NCBI RefSeq assembly: GCF_010811875.1
Contig: NZ_VKHP01000075.1
Span: forward strand, 1-35,230
Origin: Bradyrhizobium uaiense
GTDB taxonomy: Bacteria; Pseudomonadota; Alphaproteobacteria; Rhizobiales; Xanthobacteraceae
Direction: 5' to 3'
DNA length: 35,230 nucleotides
Shown: positions 23,382 to 30,969 of the stretch, piece by piece
How positions within the stretch are numbered: position 1 is the stretch's first letter
Layout of the letters: each line of letters starts with the position of its first letter
Made by a program: the position numbers and the translations under genes
Notes under the pieces: generated by a model
The model's input: only the letters and a program-made list of their open reading frames with translations
What the model was told of the DNA's origin: nothing
Database searches by the model: none

Positions 23382-24305
23382 CTACACCGGTGTGCCCATC
23401 GCATAGGGCTTCAGCACCGCATAGAGGAAATCGTGCGTCGGCGTCGGGATGCCGAGCTTGCGGCCGAGCTCGACCACCTTGCCGCTCAACCAGGGCAGTT
23501 CGAGCCGGTTGCCGCGCTCCAGATCGAGCGCCATCGAGGCCTTCATTGCCGGCGGCGCGTGCCCGATGAAATCGAGCACCTTCGCGAGCGGGTCCGGCGG
23601 CAGCTTGATGCCGCTGGCGTGGGCGATGGCGATGATCTCCTCGCAGGCCGACACGAAGAACGGACGCAGGTCGGGATCGTCGCGCAGTCTGCCGATCGGC
23701 TGGCGCGTGACCGCGGTCATGCCGGCATTGGTGGCGAGGCCGACGAACTTCATCCAGAGCTCGGTGTTGATCTGTTCGCTCAGCGTCGCATCGAACCCGG
23801 CCTTCAGGCAGAGCTCGAGCAGCGCCTTGCCGCGCGGTGTGATGCGGCCGTCGAGCTCGCCGAAGATCATGCGCATGAAGGTGCCGACCTGGTTGATCTC
23901 GCCGGGCTTGACGATCGAGGCAGAAATCTGCGCCACGCCGCCCATCACGGCGTTGCGGCCCAGGATCGGGATCAGCCGGTCCGGTGCGTCGATGCCGTTC
24001 TGCAGCGGGATCACGGCGGTGTCGGGCCCGACCATCGGCTTGATGTGCGCCCCGGCGCTTTCGACGTCCCACAGCTTGACGCAGAACAGCACGATATCGA
24101 CCAGGCCGACGCTTGCGGGATCGTCGGTCGCCTGGGTCGGGACCAGATGGGTTTCGCCGCGGCCGCCCTGAACCTTCAGCCCCTCGCTGCGCATGGCCGC
24201 CAGATGGGCGCCGCGCGCGACAAAGGTAACGTCGGCTCCGGCATGTGCGAGCGCCGCACCAAAGCCGCCCCCGACGCCTCCAGCGCCCACCACTGCGATC
24301 CGCAT
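23382..24305 (-). CDS. Ketopantoate-reductase-family (ApbA/PanE) oxidoreductase
   Basis: 307 residues. An N-terminal Rossmann NADP site (MRIAVVGAGGVGGGFGAALA) is followed by IPLQNGID with the conserved Asn, and a C-terminal helical domain containing ELWMKFVGLATNAGMTAVT with the catalytic-type Lys. The family reduces 2-dehydropantoate to pantoate, but many paralogs act on other 2-keto acids, and no pantothenate genes are near. ATG 24305 is preceded by GGGAGA at six bases. The frame extends to 24386 without support. The gene converges on the calpain-like gene, with a gap of only 30 bases. Confidence 0.82.
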   Translation of the reverse strand: MRIAVVGAGGVGGGFGAALAHAGADVTFVARGAHLAAMRSEGLKVQGGRGETHLVPTQATDDPASVGLVDIVLFCVKLWDVESAGAHIKPMVGPDTAVIPLQNGIDAPDRLIPILGRNAVMGGVAQISASIVKPGEINQVGTFMRMIFGELDGRITPRGKALLELCLKAGFDATLSEQINTELWMKFVGLATNAGMTAVTRQPIGRLRDDPDLRPFFVSACEEIIAIAHASGIKLPPDPLAKVLDFIGHAPPAMKASMALDLERGNRLELPWLSGKVVELGRKLGIPTPTHDFLYAVLKPYAMGTPV

Positions 24306-24484
24306 GATTGTCTCCCTGTCTACCGCGTCGGCCCGCAGCCTCGGCGATGTCATCGCAATGCGCAACCCGATTTGCCTGAAAACCACGCGACCGCGGCCTT
24401 GCGTACCTACGCCATCATCCTGCGTTGAACTTGCCGGCCCGAACCGCTAAGCCATTTCCGAAAGTTCGGGAGGGATGGGTGGCG

Positions 24485-25300
24485 ATGACGAAGCCGACGG
24501 CGGTCGCGCTTGATGGTGCGACGGTGGCCTTTCGGTTGGCGGACGGACGCGTCTATACCGCGGTCGAGCAGGCCAATCTTTCGGTTGAGCACGGCGAGTT
24601 CGTCGCCATTGTCGGCCCGACCGGATGCGGAAAGTCGACGCTGCTCAATGTTACCGCCGGGCTGCTCAAACCCGCCGCAGGGACGGCGCGGATCTTCGAC
24701 CGGCCGCTGAGCGGCCTCAATCGCGACGCCGGCTACCTGTTCCAGGCCGATGCGCTGTTCCCGTGGAAGACCGCGATCGACAATGTCGCGATCGGGCTCG
24801 AGATCAGAGGGACGCCGCGCGCAGAGGCGTTGGCGCGCGCCGGGAGGTGGCTGACCTCGGTCGGGCTCGGCGCGTTCGCGGGCCGCTATCCGCACATGCT
24901 GTCGGGCGGCCAGCGCAAGCGCGTCGCCCTTGCGCAGGTCCTTATCCGCGACCCGAAGATCCTCTTGATGGACGAGCCGTTCGGCCCGCTCGACGCCCAG
25001 ACGCGGCAGATCATGGGCAATCTGCTGCTGGAATTGTGGACCGCCGACCGCAAGGCGGTGCTGTTCGTCACCCACGATCTCGAGGAAGCGATCGCACTGG
25101 CCGACCGCGTCGTGATCATGTCCGCCGGTCCTTCCGCGCGCATCATCGGAGACTGGCGCATCACGCTGCCGCGGCCGCGCGACATCGCCGAGATCAGGAT
25201 GGAGAAGGATTTCCATGCGCTGCACCGAGAGATCTGGGGCGTGCTGAAGGATGAGGTGATGAAGGGATATGTCCAGTCGACGCAGGTGGGAGCCGCCTGA
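24485..25300 (+). CDS. NitT/TauT-type ABC transporter ATP-binding protein
   Basis: About 271 residues with the full ABC ATPase set: Walker A GPTGCGKST, Q-loop YLFQADALFPWKTAIDNVA, signature LSGGQRKRVALAQVL, Walker B ILLMDEPFGPLDAQTR and switch LFVTHDLEEA. The FPW-type Q-loop is typical of the nitrate/sulfonate/taurine importer group. ATG 24485 is preceded by GGGAGGG; an ATG at 24425 is also in frame but precedes the ribosome-binding-like sequence. Its stop overlaps the permease start by one base (TGATG). No binding-protein gene is adjacent. Confidence 0.9.
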   Translation: MTKPTAVALDGATVAFRLADGRVYTAVEQANLSVEHGEFVAIVGPTGCGKSTLLNVTAGLLKPAAGTARIFDRPLSGLNRDAGYLFQADALFPWKTAIDNVAIGLEIRGTPRAEALARAGRWLTSVGLGAFAGRYPHMLSGGQRKRVALAQVLIRDPKILLMDEPFGPLDAQTRQIMGNLLLELWTADRKAVLFVTHDLEEAIALADRVVIMSAGPSARIIGDWRITLPRPRDIAEIRMEKDFHALHREIWGVLKDEVMKGYVQSTQVGAA

Positions 25301-26085
25301 TGTCGCGCGTCACGTTGCTGGCTTTGCAGGTTTTGGTCGCCGTCGTCACGCTTGTGTTGTGGCAAGTCCTTTCCACCGTGCCGGTGTTCGGCAAGGTGCT
25401 GCTGCCGCCGTTCTTCTTCTCCAATCCGGTCGACGTCTTCAGCCAGATCGTCAAATGGTTCTCGACCGGGGTGATCTGGAAGCATCTTGCGATCACGCTG
25501 TGGGAATCGATCCTCGCCTTCGTGATCGGCTCGGCCGGCGGCATTCTGGTCGGCTTCTGGTTCGCGCGGCAGCCGCGCGTCGCCGCGGTGTTCGATCCCT
25601 ATGTAAAGATGGTCAACGCACTGCCACGCGTGGTGTTGGCGCCGATCTTCGCGCTGTGGTTCGGGCTCGGCGTCTGGTCCAAGGTCGCGCTCGGCGTGAC
25701 CCTGGTGTTCTTCATCGTGTTCTTCAACGTCTATCAGGGCGTCAAGGAAGTGCCGACCACCGTGCTCGACAATGGCCGCATGCTCGGCATGAACGAGCGA
25801 CAACTGATGCGCCATGTCTACTGGCCCTCGGCGCTGTCCTGGATGTTCTCCTCGCTCCACACCTCGGTCGGCTTTGCTGTGGTCGGCGCGGTGGTCGGCG
25901 AATATCTCGGCTCGGCTGCCGGCCTTGGCTATCTGATCCAGCAGGCCGAAGGCGTGTTCGACGTCGCCGGCGTGTTCGCCGGCATGTTCGTGCTGTCGGT
26001 CTTCGTCATCCTGATCGACATGGGTGTGACCGCGGTGGAGAAGCGGCTTTTGGTCTGGCGGCCGACGGCGGCGGCGCGGGATTAG
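25300..26085 (+). CDS. NitT/TauT-type ABC transporter permease
   Basis: 261 residues with about six hydrophobic helices and a BPD_transp_1 core. The EAA-type loop appears as DNGRMLGMNERQLMRHVYWP, and conserved helices include SAGGILVGFWFA and VVGAVVGEYLGSAAGLGYL. It pairs with the ATPase immediately upstream (1-base overlap) to import a small anion or related compound; specificity cannot be read. Its stop overlaps the stop of the convergent regulator gene by three or four bases. The binding protein encoded at 30970 is of the matching family and may serve it. Confidence 0.88.
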   Translation: MSRVTLLALQVLVAVVTLVLWQVLSTVPVFGKVLLPPFFFSNPVDVFSQIVKWFSTGVIWKHLAITLWESILAFVIGSAGGILVGFWFARQPRVAAVFDPYVKMVNALPRVVLAPIFALWFGLGVWSKVALGVTLVFFIVFFNVYQGVKEVPTTVLDNGRMLGMNERQLMRHVYWPSALSWMFSSLHTSVGFAVVGAVVGEYLGSAAGLGYLIQQAEGVFDVAGVFAGMFVLSVFVILIDMGVTAVEKRLLVWRPTAAARD

Positions 26086-26924
26086 CCCGCTGCCGGCGTT
26101 GCCTCCATCAGCCCGCGGATCTTCTCCGTCACCTCGGGGTCTACAGGATTGTAGACGATCATGCTGAGGTCGGGCCGGCCGTCGACTGCGAACGCCGAAT
26201 ATTCGAATTTCACCGGGCCAAGGATCGGGTGCCGGAGCTGCTTGATGCCCTCGCCATGGGTGCGCACGTCGTTGTCACGCCAGAGCGCCGCAAATTCCGG
26301 GCTCAGCCGGCAGAGCTCGTCGACGAACGGTTGCACCTCGGCGGCAGCTCCTGCGCGTGCTGCGTCGACCCTGAAGGCGCCGACCACGAAGCGCGCCACG
26401 CTTGCCCAATCGTGTTGCGCGGCGCGGACGCGCGGATCGAGGAACATGAAACGCAGCACGTTGCGTTCGCGCGGCGGCAGCGATCCGTAGTCCGTCAGCA
26501 TCACGGTCGCCGCCCGGTTCCAGGCGACGACGTCCCATATCGCGGTCCTGATGATGGCCGGGTGCGGCTCCAGCACGTCGAGCACGCGTTGCAGCCGCGG
26601 CGTCACGCCTTCGCTTCTCTGGTAGCGCACCTCGGGCGTGCGGCCGAGGCCGAGCAGGAACAGATGCTCGCGCTCGACATCGGTCAGCATCAACGCGCGC
26701 GCGATGCGGTCGAGCACATCGGCCGACGGCGCGCCGCCGCGACCCTGTTCGAGCCAGGTGTACCAGGTCGCTGAGATGTTGGCGCGCTGAGCCACTTCCT
26801 CGCGGCGCAACCCCGGCGTGCGGCGGCGCTCGGGCGGAAAGCCGAACGTAGCGGGATCGAGCTTGCTGCGGCGATCCTTCAGGTAAGCGCCGAGCAGGTT
26901 CTCATGCGCGAGCGGTTCGCTCAT
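26082..26924 (-). CDS. MmyB-like XRE-family transcriptional regulator
   Basis: 280 residues from ATG 26924 (284 from ATG 26936). The N-terminal helix-turn-helix of the Cro/C1 type is RRTPGLRREEVAQRANISAT followed by WYTWLEQGR. The C-terminal half (AIWDVVAWNRAATVML, RNVLRFMFLDPRVR, FELSM-type end) is the MmyB ligand-binding PAS-like domain, which in known members binds fatty-acid-like ligands. A TATAAT at 26940-26935 overlaps the outer ATG, so a transcript from it would begin about four bases before ATG 26924. It probably regulates itself and the divergent dehydrogenase genes. Confidence 0.86.
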   Translation of the reverse strand: MSEPLAHENLLGAYLKDRRSKLDPATFGFPPERRRTPGLRREEVAQRANISATWYTWLEQGRGGAPSADVLDRIARALMLTDVEREHLFLLGLGRTPEVRYQRSEGVTPRLQRVLDVLEPHPAIIRTAIWDVVAWNRAATVMLTDYGSLPPRERNVLRFMFLDPRVRAAQHDWASVARFVVGAFRVDAARAGAAAEVQPFVDELCRLSPEFAALWRDNDVRTHGEGIKQLRHPILGPVKFEYSAFAVDGRPDLSMIVYNPVDPEVTEKIRGLMEATPAAG

Positions 26925-26938
26925 CCTGTTAGCCATTA

Positions 26939-26970
26939 TACCATGATAAGGTCACTACTTTACCACGATA
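26939..26970. promoter_or_regulatory. Direct-repeat operator overlapping a promoter
   Basis: TACCATGATA (26939-26948) and TACCACGATA (26961-26970) are direct repeats with a 22-bp period, about two helical turns. On the minus strand the first overlaps a perfect -10 hexamer TATAAT (26940-26935), and the second covers the -35 position. This fits binding by two regulator molecules on one face and repression of the MmyB-like gene. Confidence 0.6.
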
Positions 26971-27016
26971 GCGCAGCGACCCAGATTTGTCTCCAGCAAA
27001 ACCTGGAGACTTGCTG

Positions 27017-27910
27017 ATGCGTGTGTTTGTCACTGGAGCCACCGGCTGGGTCGGCTCTGCCGTTACCGACGATCTGATTGCCGCCGGCCATCAGGTGCTC
27101 GGCATGACCCGTTCCGACAAGGGCGCCGAAGCGCTCGCCGCTGCCGGCGCGGAGGTACATTACGGGACACTGGAAGATCTCGACAGCCTGCGCAGCGGCG
27201 CCGCGCAGGCGGACGCGGTGATTCACTGCGCCTTCAACCATGACTTTTCGAAGTTCGCGCAGAACTCCGAGGATGACCGGCGCGCCATCGAGACGCTCGG
27301 TGCCGTCCTCGAAGGATCGAACCGGCAGCTGATCACCACGTCGGGCGTTGCGCGGGTGGCACAGGGCCGCGTTGCGACCGAAGAGGATCCGCCGATTCCC
27401 ATCTCCGAGGCTTATCCGCGTGCGTCCGAGGCGACGACGATGGCGGTCGCATCGCGCGGCGTGCGCGCGGCGGTGGTGCGGCTGCCACCCTCGGTGCATG
27501 GTCACGGCGATCACGGCTTCGTGCCGCGCCTCATCGCCATCGCGCGGGAGAAGGGCGTCTCCGCTTATGTCGGCGAAGGGCTCAATCGCTGGCCGGGCGT
27601 GCATCGCCTCGATGCGGCGCGGCTCTATCGTCTCGCGCTCGAACGCGGCGTCGAAGGCGGCCCCTTCCATGCCATCGCCGACGAGGGCGTGCCGTTCAGG
27701 GCGATCGCCGACGTGATCGCGCGCCGCCTGAACATTCCCTTGGTCTCGAAGTCGCCGGAGGAAGCGGTCGCGCATTTCGGCTTCCTGGGCAGGTTTGCCG
27801 GCGCCGATGTGCCGGCTTCGAGTGCGCGAACACGGTCGCGGCTCGACTGGCAGCCGCAACAGCCCGGGCTGATCGCCGACATCGATCACCCCGCTTATTT
27901 CGCGCAGTGA
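27017..27910 (+). CDS. Extended-SDR NAD(P)-dependent oxidoreductase/epimerase-like protein
   Basis: 297 residues from ATG 27017, with GGAG nine bases upstream; an in-frame ATG at 26987 is less likely. The N-terminus MRVFVTGATGWVGSAV is a Rossmann NAD(P)-binding site of the extended SDR group. Downstream are TTSGVARV and RAAVVRLPPSVHG, typical of nucleoside-sugar-epimerase-like and flavonoid-reductase-like members. The usual YxxxK reads YPRASEAT here, so the catalytic Lys may be replaced. It is followed 16 bases later by another SDR gene. It is divergent from the MmyB-like regulator, which often controls exactly such reductase genes. Confidence 0.85.
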   Translation: MRVFVTGATGWVGSAVTDDLIAAGHQVLGMTRSDKGAEALAAAGAEVHYGTLEDLDSLRSGAAQADAVIHCAFNHDFSKFAQNSEDDRRAIETLGAVLEGSNRQLITTSGVARVAQGRVATEEDPPIPISEAYPRASEATTMAVASRGVRAAVVRLPPSVHGHGDHGFVPRLIAIAREKGVSAYVGEGLNRWPGVHRLDAARLYRLALERGVEGGPFHAIADEGVPFRAIADVIARRLNIPLVSKSPEEAVAHFGFLGRFAGADVPASSARTRSRLDWQPQQPGLIADIDHPAYFAQ

Positions 27911-27926
27911 TGGTGGAGACGAGACC

Positions 27927-28649
27927 ATGACAAACGCAATGTCGCTCGAGGGCAAGCGCGTGATCGCAATCGGGGGATCGTCGGGGATCGGCTTCGCCGT
28001 CGCCGCGCTCGCGCGGGAACGGGGCGCGGAGGTGGTGATTGCCTCCAGCAACCCCGCGAATGTCGATGCGGCGATCGCGCGGCTGCCGGGATCGTCGGGC
28101 CGTACCGTCGATCTGCGCGACGAAGCCGGCGTGTCGCGCTTCTTCGATCAGGTCGGCAGCTTCGATCACCTGGCGATCACGGCGGGCGATCAGGGCCTCC
28201 CGGCGTTCGGTGCGACGCGTGATCTCGATCTCGCTGCCGCGCGCGAGGCTCTCACGCTCCGCTTCTGGGGCTCGCTCGCGGCTGTCAAGCACGGCAGCCG
28301 CGTGATCGCTTCGAACGGATCGATTACGCTGACCGGCGGTCTGCTGGCGCATCGCCCGCAAAAGGTGATGCCGTTCGTGACCGCGGCGGCGGGAGCAATG
28401 GAGAGCCTGGCCCGCGGCCTTGCCGTCGATCTGGCGCCGGTCCGCGTCAATGCCGTGTGCCCGGGGCTCATTCTCACCGAGCGCGTCAGGCAGATGCCGG
28501 AGGAGAGGGTGCGCGGCTACGTGGCAGGCTTGCCGTTGCCGCGGGCCGCATCGCCGGATGAGGCGGCCACTGCCTACGTCTACCTGATGCTGAACGGCTA
28601 CGTGACCGGGCAGACGCTTGCGGTGGATGGCGGTGGTCTGTTGGTGTGA
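27927..28649 (+). CDS. SDR-family oxidoreductase lacking the Tyr-Lys pair
   Basis: 240 residues. The cofactor site IAIGGSSGIGFAVA and the closing VTGQTLAVDGGG are SDR-typical, and Ser132 in NGSITLTGG is in the right place. The expected YxxxK segment reads FVTAAAGAME (about 150-159), so neither catalytic Tyr nor Lys is present. A Tyr-less subgroup of SDR proteins is known in Proteobacteria, and its chemistry is unclear. It is co-transcribed with the preceding oxidoreductase gene. Confidence 0.85.
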   Translation: MTNAMSLEGKRVIAIGGSSGIGFAVAALARERGAEVVIASSNPANVDAAIARLPGSSGRTVDLRDEAGVSRFFDQVGSFDHLAITAGDQGLPAFGATRDLDLAAAREALTLRFWGSLAAVKHGSRVIASNGSITLTGGLLAHRPQKVMPFVTAAAGAMESLARGLAVDLAPVRVNAVCPGLILTERVRQMPEERVRGYVAGLPLPRAASPDEAATAYVYLMLNGYVTGQTLAVDGGGLLV

Positions 28650-28666
28650 GATCGGCAGCGTGAAAT

Positions 28667-28702
28667 GTAGGGCGGGTTACGGCTGCGCCTAACCCGCCCT
28701 AC
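28667..28702. repeat. Intergenic palindrome (GTAGGGCGGGTTA type)
   Basis: GTAGGGCGGGTTA and its exact reverse complement form a 13-bp stem with a 10-base loop. It lies between two convergent genes and is a relative of the repeat at 676-743. It probably also serves as a transcription end. Confidence 0.8.
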
Positions 28703-28719
28703 GCAGGGAAGCATCCGGC

Positions 28720-30045
28720 TCAGAGCGGGAAGCACCGCATATAGGCTGCGAACAGTTTCTCATCGCTCACGCTCACCAGTTCCGCGGCAATCGCGTCGGC
28801 AAGCTCGAGGTCGCGGTTCTGGATGCGCAGCCATGCCTCAGTATCGGCGGTGATGTTCAGGGTTGCCTCTCCGACGTGACGCCCCGGCACCACCTGGAGG
28901 TCCTTGCCCTTGATCGTCACTGTCATATCCAGCGCGCTTGCTCCGGTGAAGCGCAGATGAGTCACGAGGTCGAGGCCGCGCGCCCTGCCGCGCTGGAATC
29001 CGAGCGAAAGCGAGAAGATGTAGGACTGGACGCTGCCGGTATGGCGGCCGGACGTGACCTGCTGGACCTTCTTGTGCGGGAAGCGCCGCGTCACCGTATC
29101 CTCGGCGTCGGTATCCGGGATTACGTAGACGAACTCATCCTTGTCGATCAGCGGCTTCACCACGTCGGCGAAATGGCCGTCGCGGTCTTCCAGAAAAGGC
29201 CCGATCACGTCTTCGCCGGCCGGGCAGGCCGAGATGCAATAGGCCGCCTTGTAGCCCGGCTTGAACGAAAGCGATTGCCAGATATTCAGCGTCTCGGTGC
29301 GGGGAACGCGGGCGCGATAATCCTTTGCATCCTTCGAATCCGCGACCTTCTCGACCCACTGCGTGAAGTTGCCGAGAAAGTCGTGATAATTGTGGGTGTG
29401 GCAGGACAGGAAATCGAAGCCGCCGTCCGGCTTGATGGCGCCGACCGGGCAGGCGGCGACGCACAATTTGCACTCCAGGCAGGGATTGTAGTCGATCGGC
29501 TGGTCGTGGGCGTCGACCTCGCAGCCGAGCAGGACGGTGCCGAGCAGCACGAAACTGCCGAATTTCGGGTGAATGACGCTGCGATGGATTCCCATCCGGC
29601 CGAGGCCTGCTTCCACCGCGATCGGCTTGTGCTGCACCATCATGATCCTGGGCAGGTCCATCTCCATCGGGAAAGCGGCGACTGAATTGCAGGCCGGGAT
29701 GCCGCGCTCGTCGAGCGCACGAACGATGGCGCGTGCGGTTTCGTTGACGTGATCATAGGTGCCGTGGAATTCCTCGTTGGCGACCGAGCGCGAAGGCGAG
29801 CGCACCGGCTCGCGGTTCATGTGACAGACGATCGCGAGCAGGGATCGGGTCCGGCCATAGACCTTCCGGATGAAGTCCCGCTGCGGCGCGATGGCGGCAC
29901 GCTCGAACTCGATGATGCCGACGTCGTCGGCTCCGCAGTTCCGCGCGATCTCCTTGATCAGCTCCGATGAAACCGGGACATTGTGGAGCGCCTGGCTGCT
30001 GCGTGCCCGCACAGCCCTGACCGTGGGGTGATCGTCCAGGCTCAT
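28720..30045 (-). CDS. QueG/reductive-dehalogenase-like iron-sulfur protein fused to an SCP2-type domain
   Basis: 441 residues. The middle part contains AVEAGLGRMGIHRSVIHPKF and FVLLGTVLLGCEVD, as in the QueG/reductive-dehalogenase corrinoid-binding fold. Then comes a ferredoxin-type cluster motif C189-x2-C192-x2-C195-x3-C199-P, with further cysteines C215, C270 and C274-P for a second cluster. After ~335 the sequence changes to a SCP2-like domain (SALDMTVTIKGKDLQVVPG, LNITADTEAWLRI). There is no Tat or Sec signal, so it is cytoplasmic. It is not a typical QueG, because it lacks that family's C-terminal HEAT region and carries an SCP2-like one instead. Its reaction is unknown; a reductive step on a hydrophobic substrate is a guess. 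Confidence 0.78.
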   Translation of the reverse strand: MSLDDHPTVRAVRARSSQALHNVPVSSELIKEIARNCGADDVGIIEFERAAIAPQRDFIRKVYGRTRSLLAIVCHMNREPVRSPSRSVANEEFHGTYDHVNETARAIVRALDERGIPACNSVAAFPMEMDLPRIMMVQHKPIAVEAGLGRMGIHRSVIHPKFGSFVLLGTVLLGCEVDAHDQPIDYNPCLECKLCVAACPVGAIKPDGGFDFLSCHTHNYHDFLGNFTQWVEKVADSKDAKDYRARVPRTETLNIWQSLSFKPGYKAAYCISACPAGEDVIGPFLEDRDGHFADVVKPLIDKDEFVYVIPDTDAEDTVTRRFPHKKVQQVTSGRHTGSVQSYIFSLSLGFQRGRARGLDLVTHLRFTGASALDMTVTIKGKDLQVVPGRHVGEATLNITADTEAWLRIQNRDLELADAIAAELVSVSDEKLFAAYMRCFPL

Positions 30046-30062
30046 GGGTTCGCTTTCTATAA

Positions 30063-30076
30063 ATGATGGTCATCAT
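30063..30076. promoter_or_regulatory. Palindrome upstream of the iron-sulfur protein gene
   Basis: ATGATG-GT-CATCAT lies 18 bases upstream of the start codon in an AT-rich segment. On the minus strand it would overlap the likely promoter, so it may be an operator. No regulator gene is adjacent. Confidence 0.45.
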
Positions 30077-30200
30077 ATTATGGGACGGGCAAGTATGAGG
30101 CAAGTTAATTATCTGTTGATCGTCATGTAACGGAACTGGCGTCATGCGGGGTTTGCAAATGCCCGGATGACGCTCATGCACGACCCAACGAAGTCAGCAC

Positions 30201-30324
30201 CGTCATCCTGAGGTGCGAGCGGAGCGAGCCTCGAAGGATGCACGGCCCAAGCTGTGGCCGATTCATCCTTCGAGGCTCGCCCAGCCGCGCAAGAGCGCCG
30301 CTGGGCGAGCACCTCAGGATGACG
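30201..30324. repeat. Long imperfect palindrome in a 307-base gap
   Basis: The outer arms CGTCATCCTGAGGTGC and the reverse complement near 30309-30324 enclose a second copy of related pieces (CTCGAAGGATG / CATCCTTCGAG). It is a dispersed intergenic repeat. The rest of the gap 30046-30352 holds the promoter region of the iron-sulfur gene and no gene that I can support. Confidence 0.75.
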
Positions 30325-30352
30325 GGCATAGGTTTGTTTTAAGTGACTGCCC

Positions 30353-30802
30353 TCAATCCAGCAGCTTGGTATCGTCAGGCGCCTGCGGCGGCGTCTTGAT
30401 CGCGATTGCCTTGAAGGCGCGGCCGTTCGGCTTGGTGCCGCCATGCGGCGTACCCTTCGGGATCACGATCAGATCGCCCGGCTTCACCGTCACTTCCTTG
30501 TCGCCGAGCCAGACCGTACCGGTGCCCTCCAGGATGAACTGCATCTCGTTGGTGTTGGGATGCATGTGCTTCGGCACGTTGCCGTCCTGGATCGAGACGG
30601 TGGCGCCGTCGGCGGAGACGAACGTCTTGGAGCGGAAGCCTGTCTTGTTGGCGTCGCCGAGCTTGTCGCCCTCCATCTCGCCGGTGTGGATCACCTGCGC
30701 CGTGATGCTCTCCGCCGCGAGCGCCGGCCGCAGCAAATGGGTGACGCCACAGCCGGCGGCGAAGGCAGCGGCAATCGACAGCGTGGTTGCAACACGATTC
30801 AT
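30353..30802 (-). CDS. Exported cupin-domain protein
   Basis: 149 residues with a signal peptide or membrane anchor at about 1-30 (TTLSIAAAFAAGCGVTHLL, ending ALAAE). A single cupin_2 domain follows, with metal-binding residues in VPKHMHPNTNEMQFILEG (two His and a Glu) and a further His in PKGTPHGG. GGGAGG precedes ATG 30802. Cupins of this kind bind a metal ion and small ligands; the function is unknown. It is divergent from the NitT/TauT-type binding-protein gene, with 167 bases between them. Confidence 0.82.
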   Translation of the reverse strand: MNRVATTLSIAAAFAAGCGVTHLLRPALAAESITAQVIHTGEMEGDKLGDANKTGFRSKTFVSADGATVSIQDGNVPKHMHPNTNEMQFILEGTGTVWLGDKEVTVKPGDLIVIPKGTPHGGTKPNGRAFKAIAIKTPPQAPDDTKLLD

Positions 30803-30969
30803 GAAGACCTCCCTTGATGTTTCCCTTGAAGTATTCTTGGTGCTTCTCGGCGCTTTCGGTGTATCGGCGATGCTATGCCGCCGCCGCAGGCTTGACCAGC
30901 ACGCGGAAAGTCACCTTCTCAAGCCGTGCCGGCTCCTCTATCTTGCCCGCCAATCGAACGGAGGACGTC

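Noticed and set aside
23382..24305. Assigning the symbol panE
   Set aside because: The family has many paralogs with other substrates, and no pantothenate genes are nearby.
25269..26774. A 501-residue plus-strand frame across the permease and regulator genes
   Set aside because: It overlaps two well-supported genes on different strands and frames and has no domain signal.
28720..30045. Annotation as epoxyqueuosine reductase (queG)
   Set aside because: The C-terminal part is an SCP2-like domain rather than the QueG C-terminal region, and no queuosine or tRNA genes are near, so the symbol was not applied.
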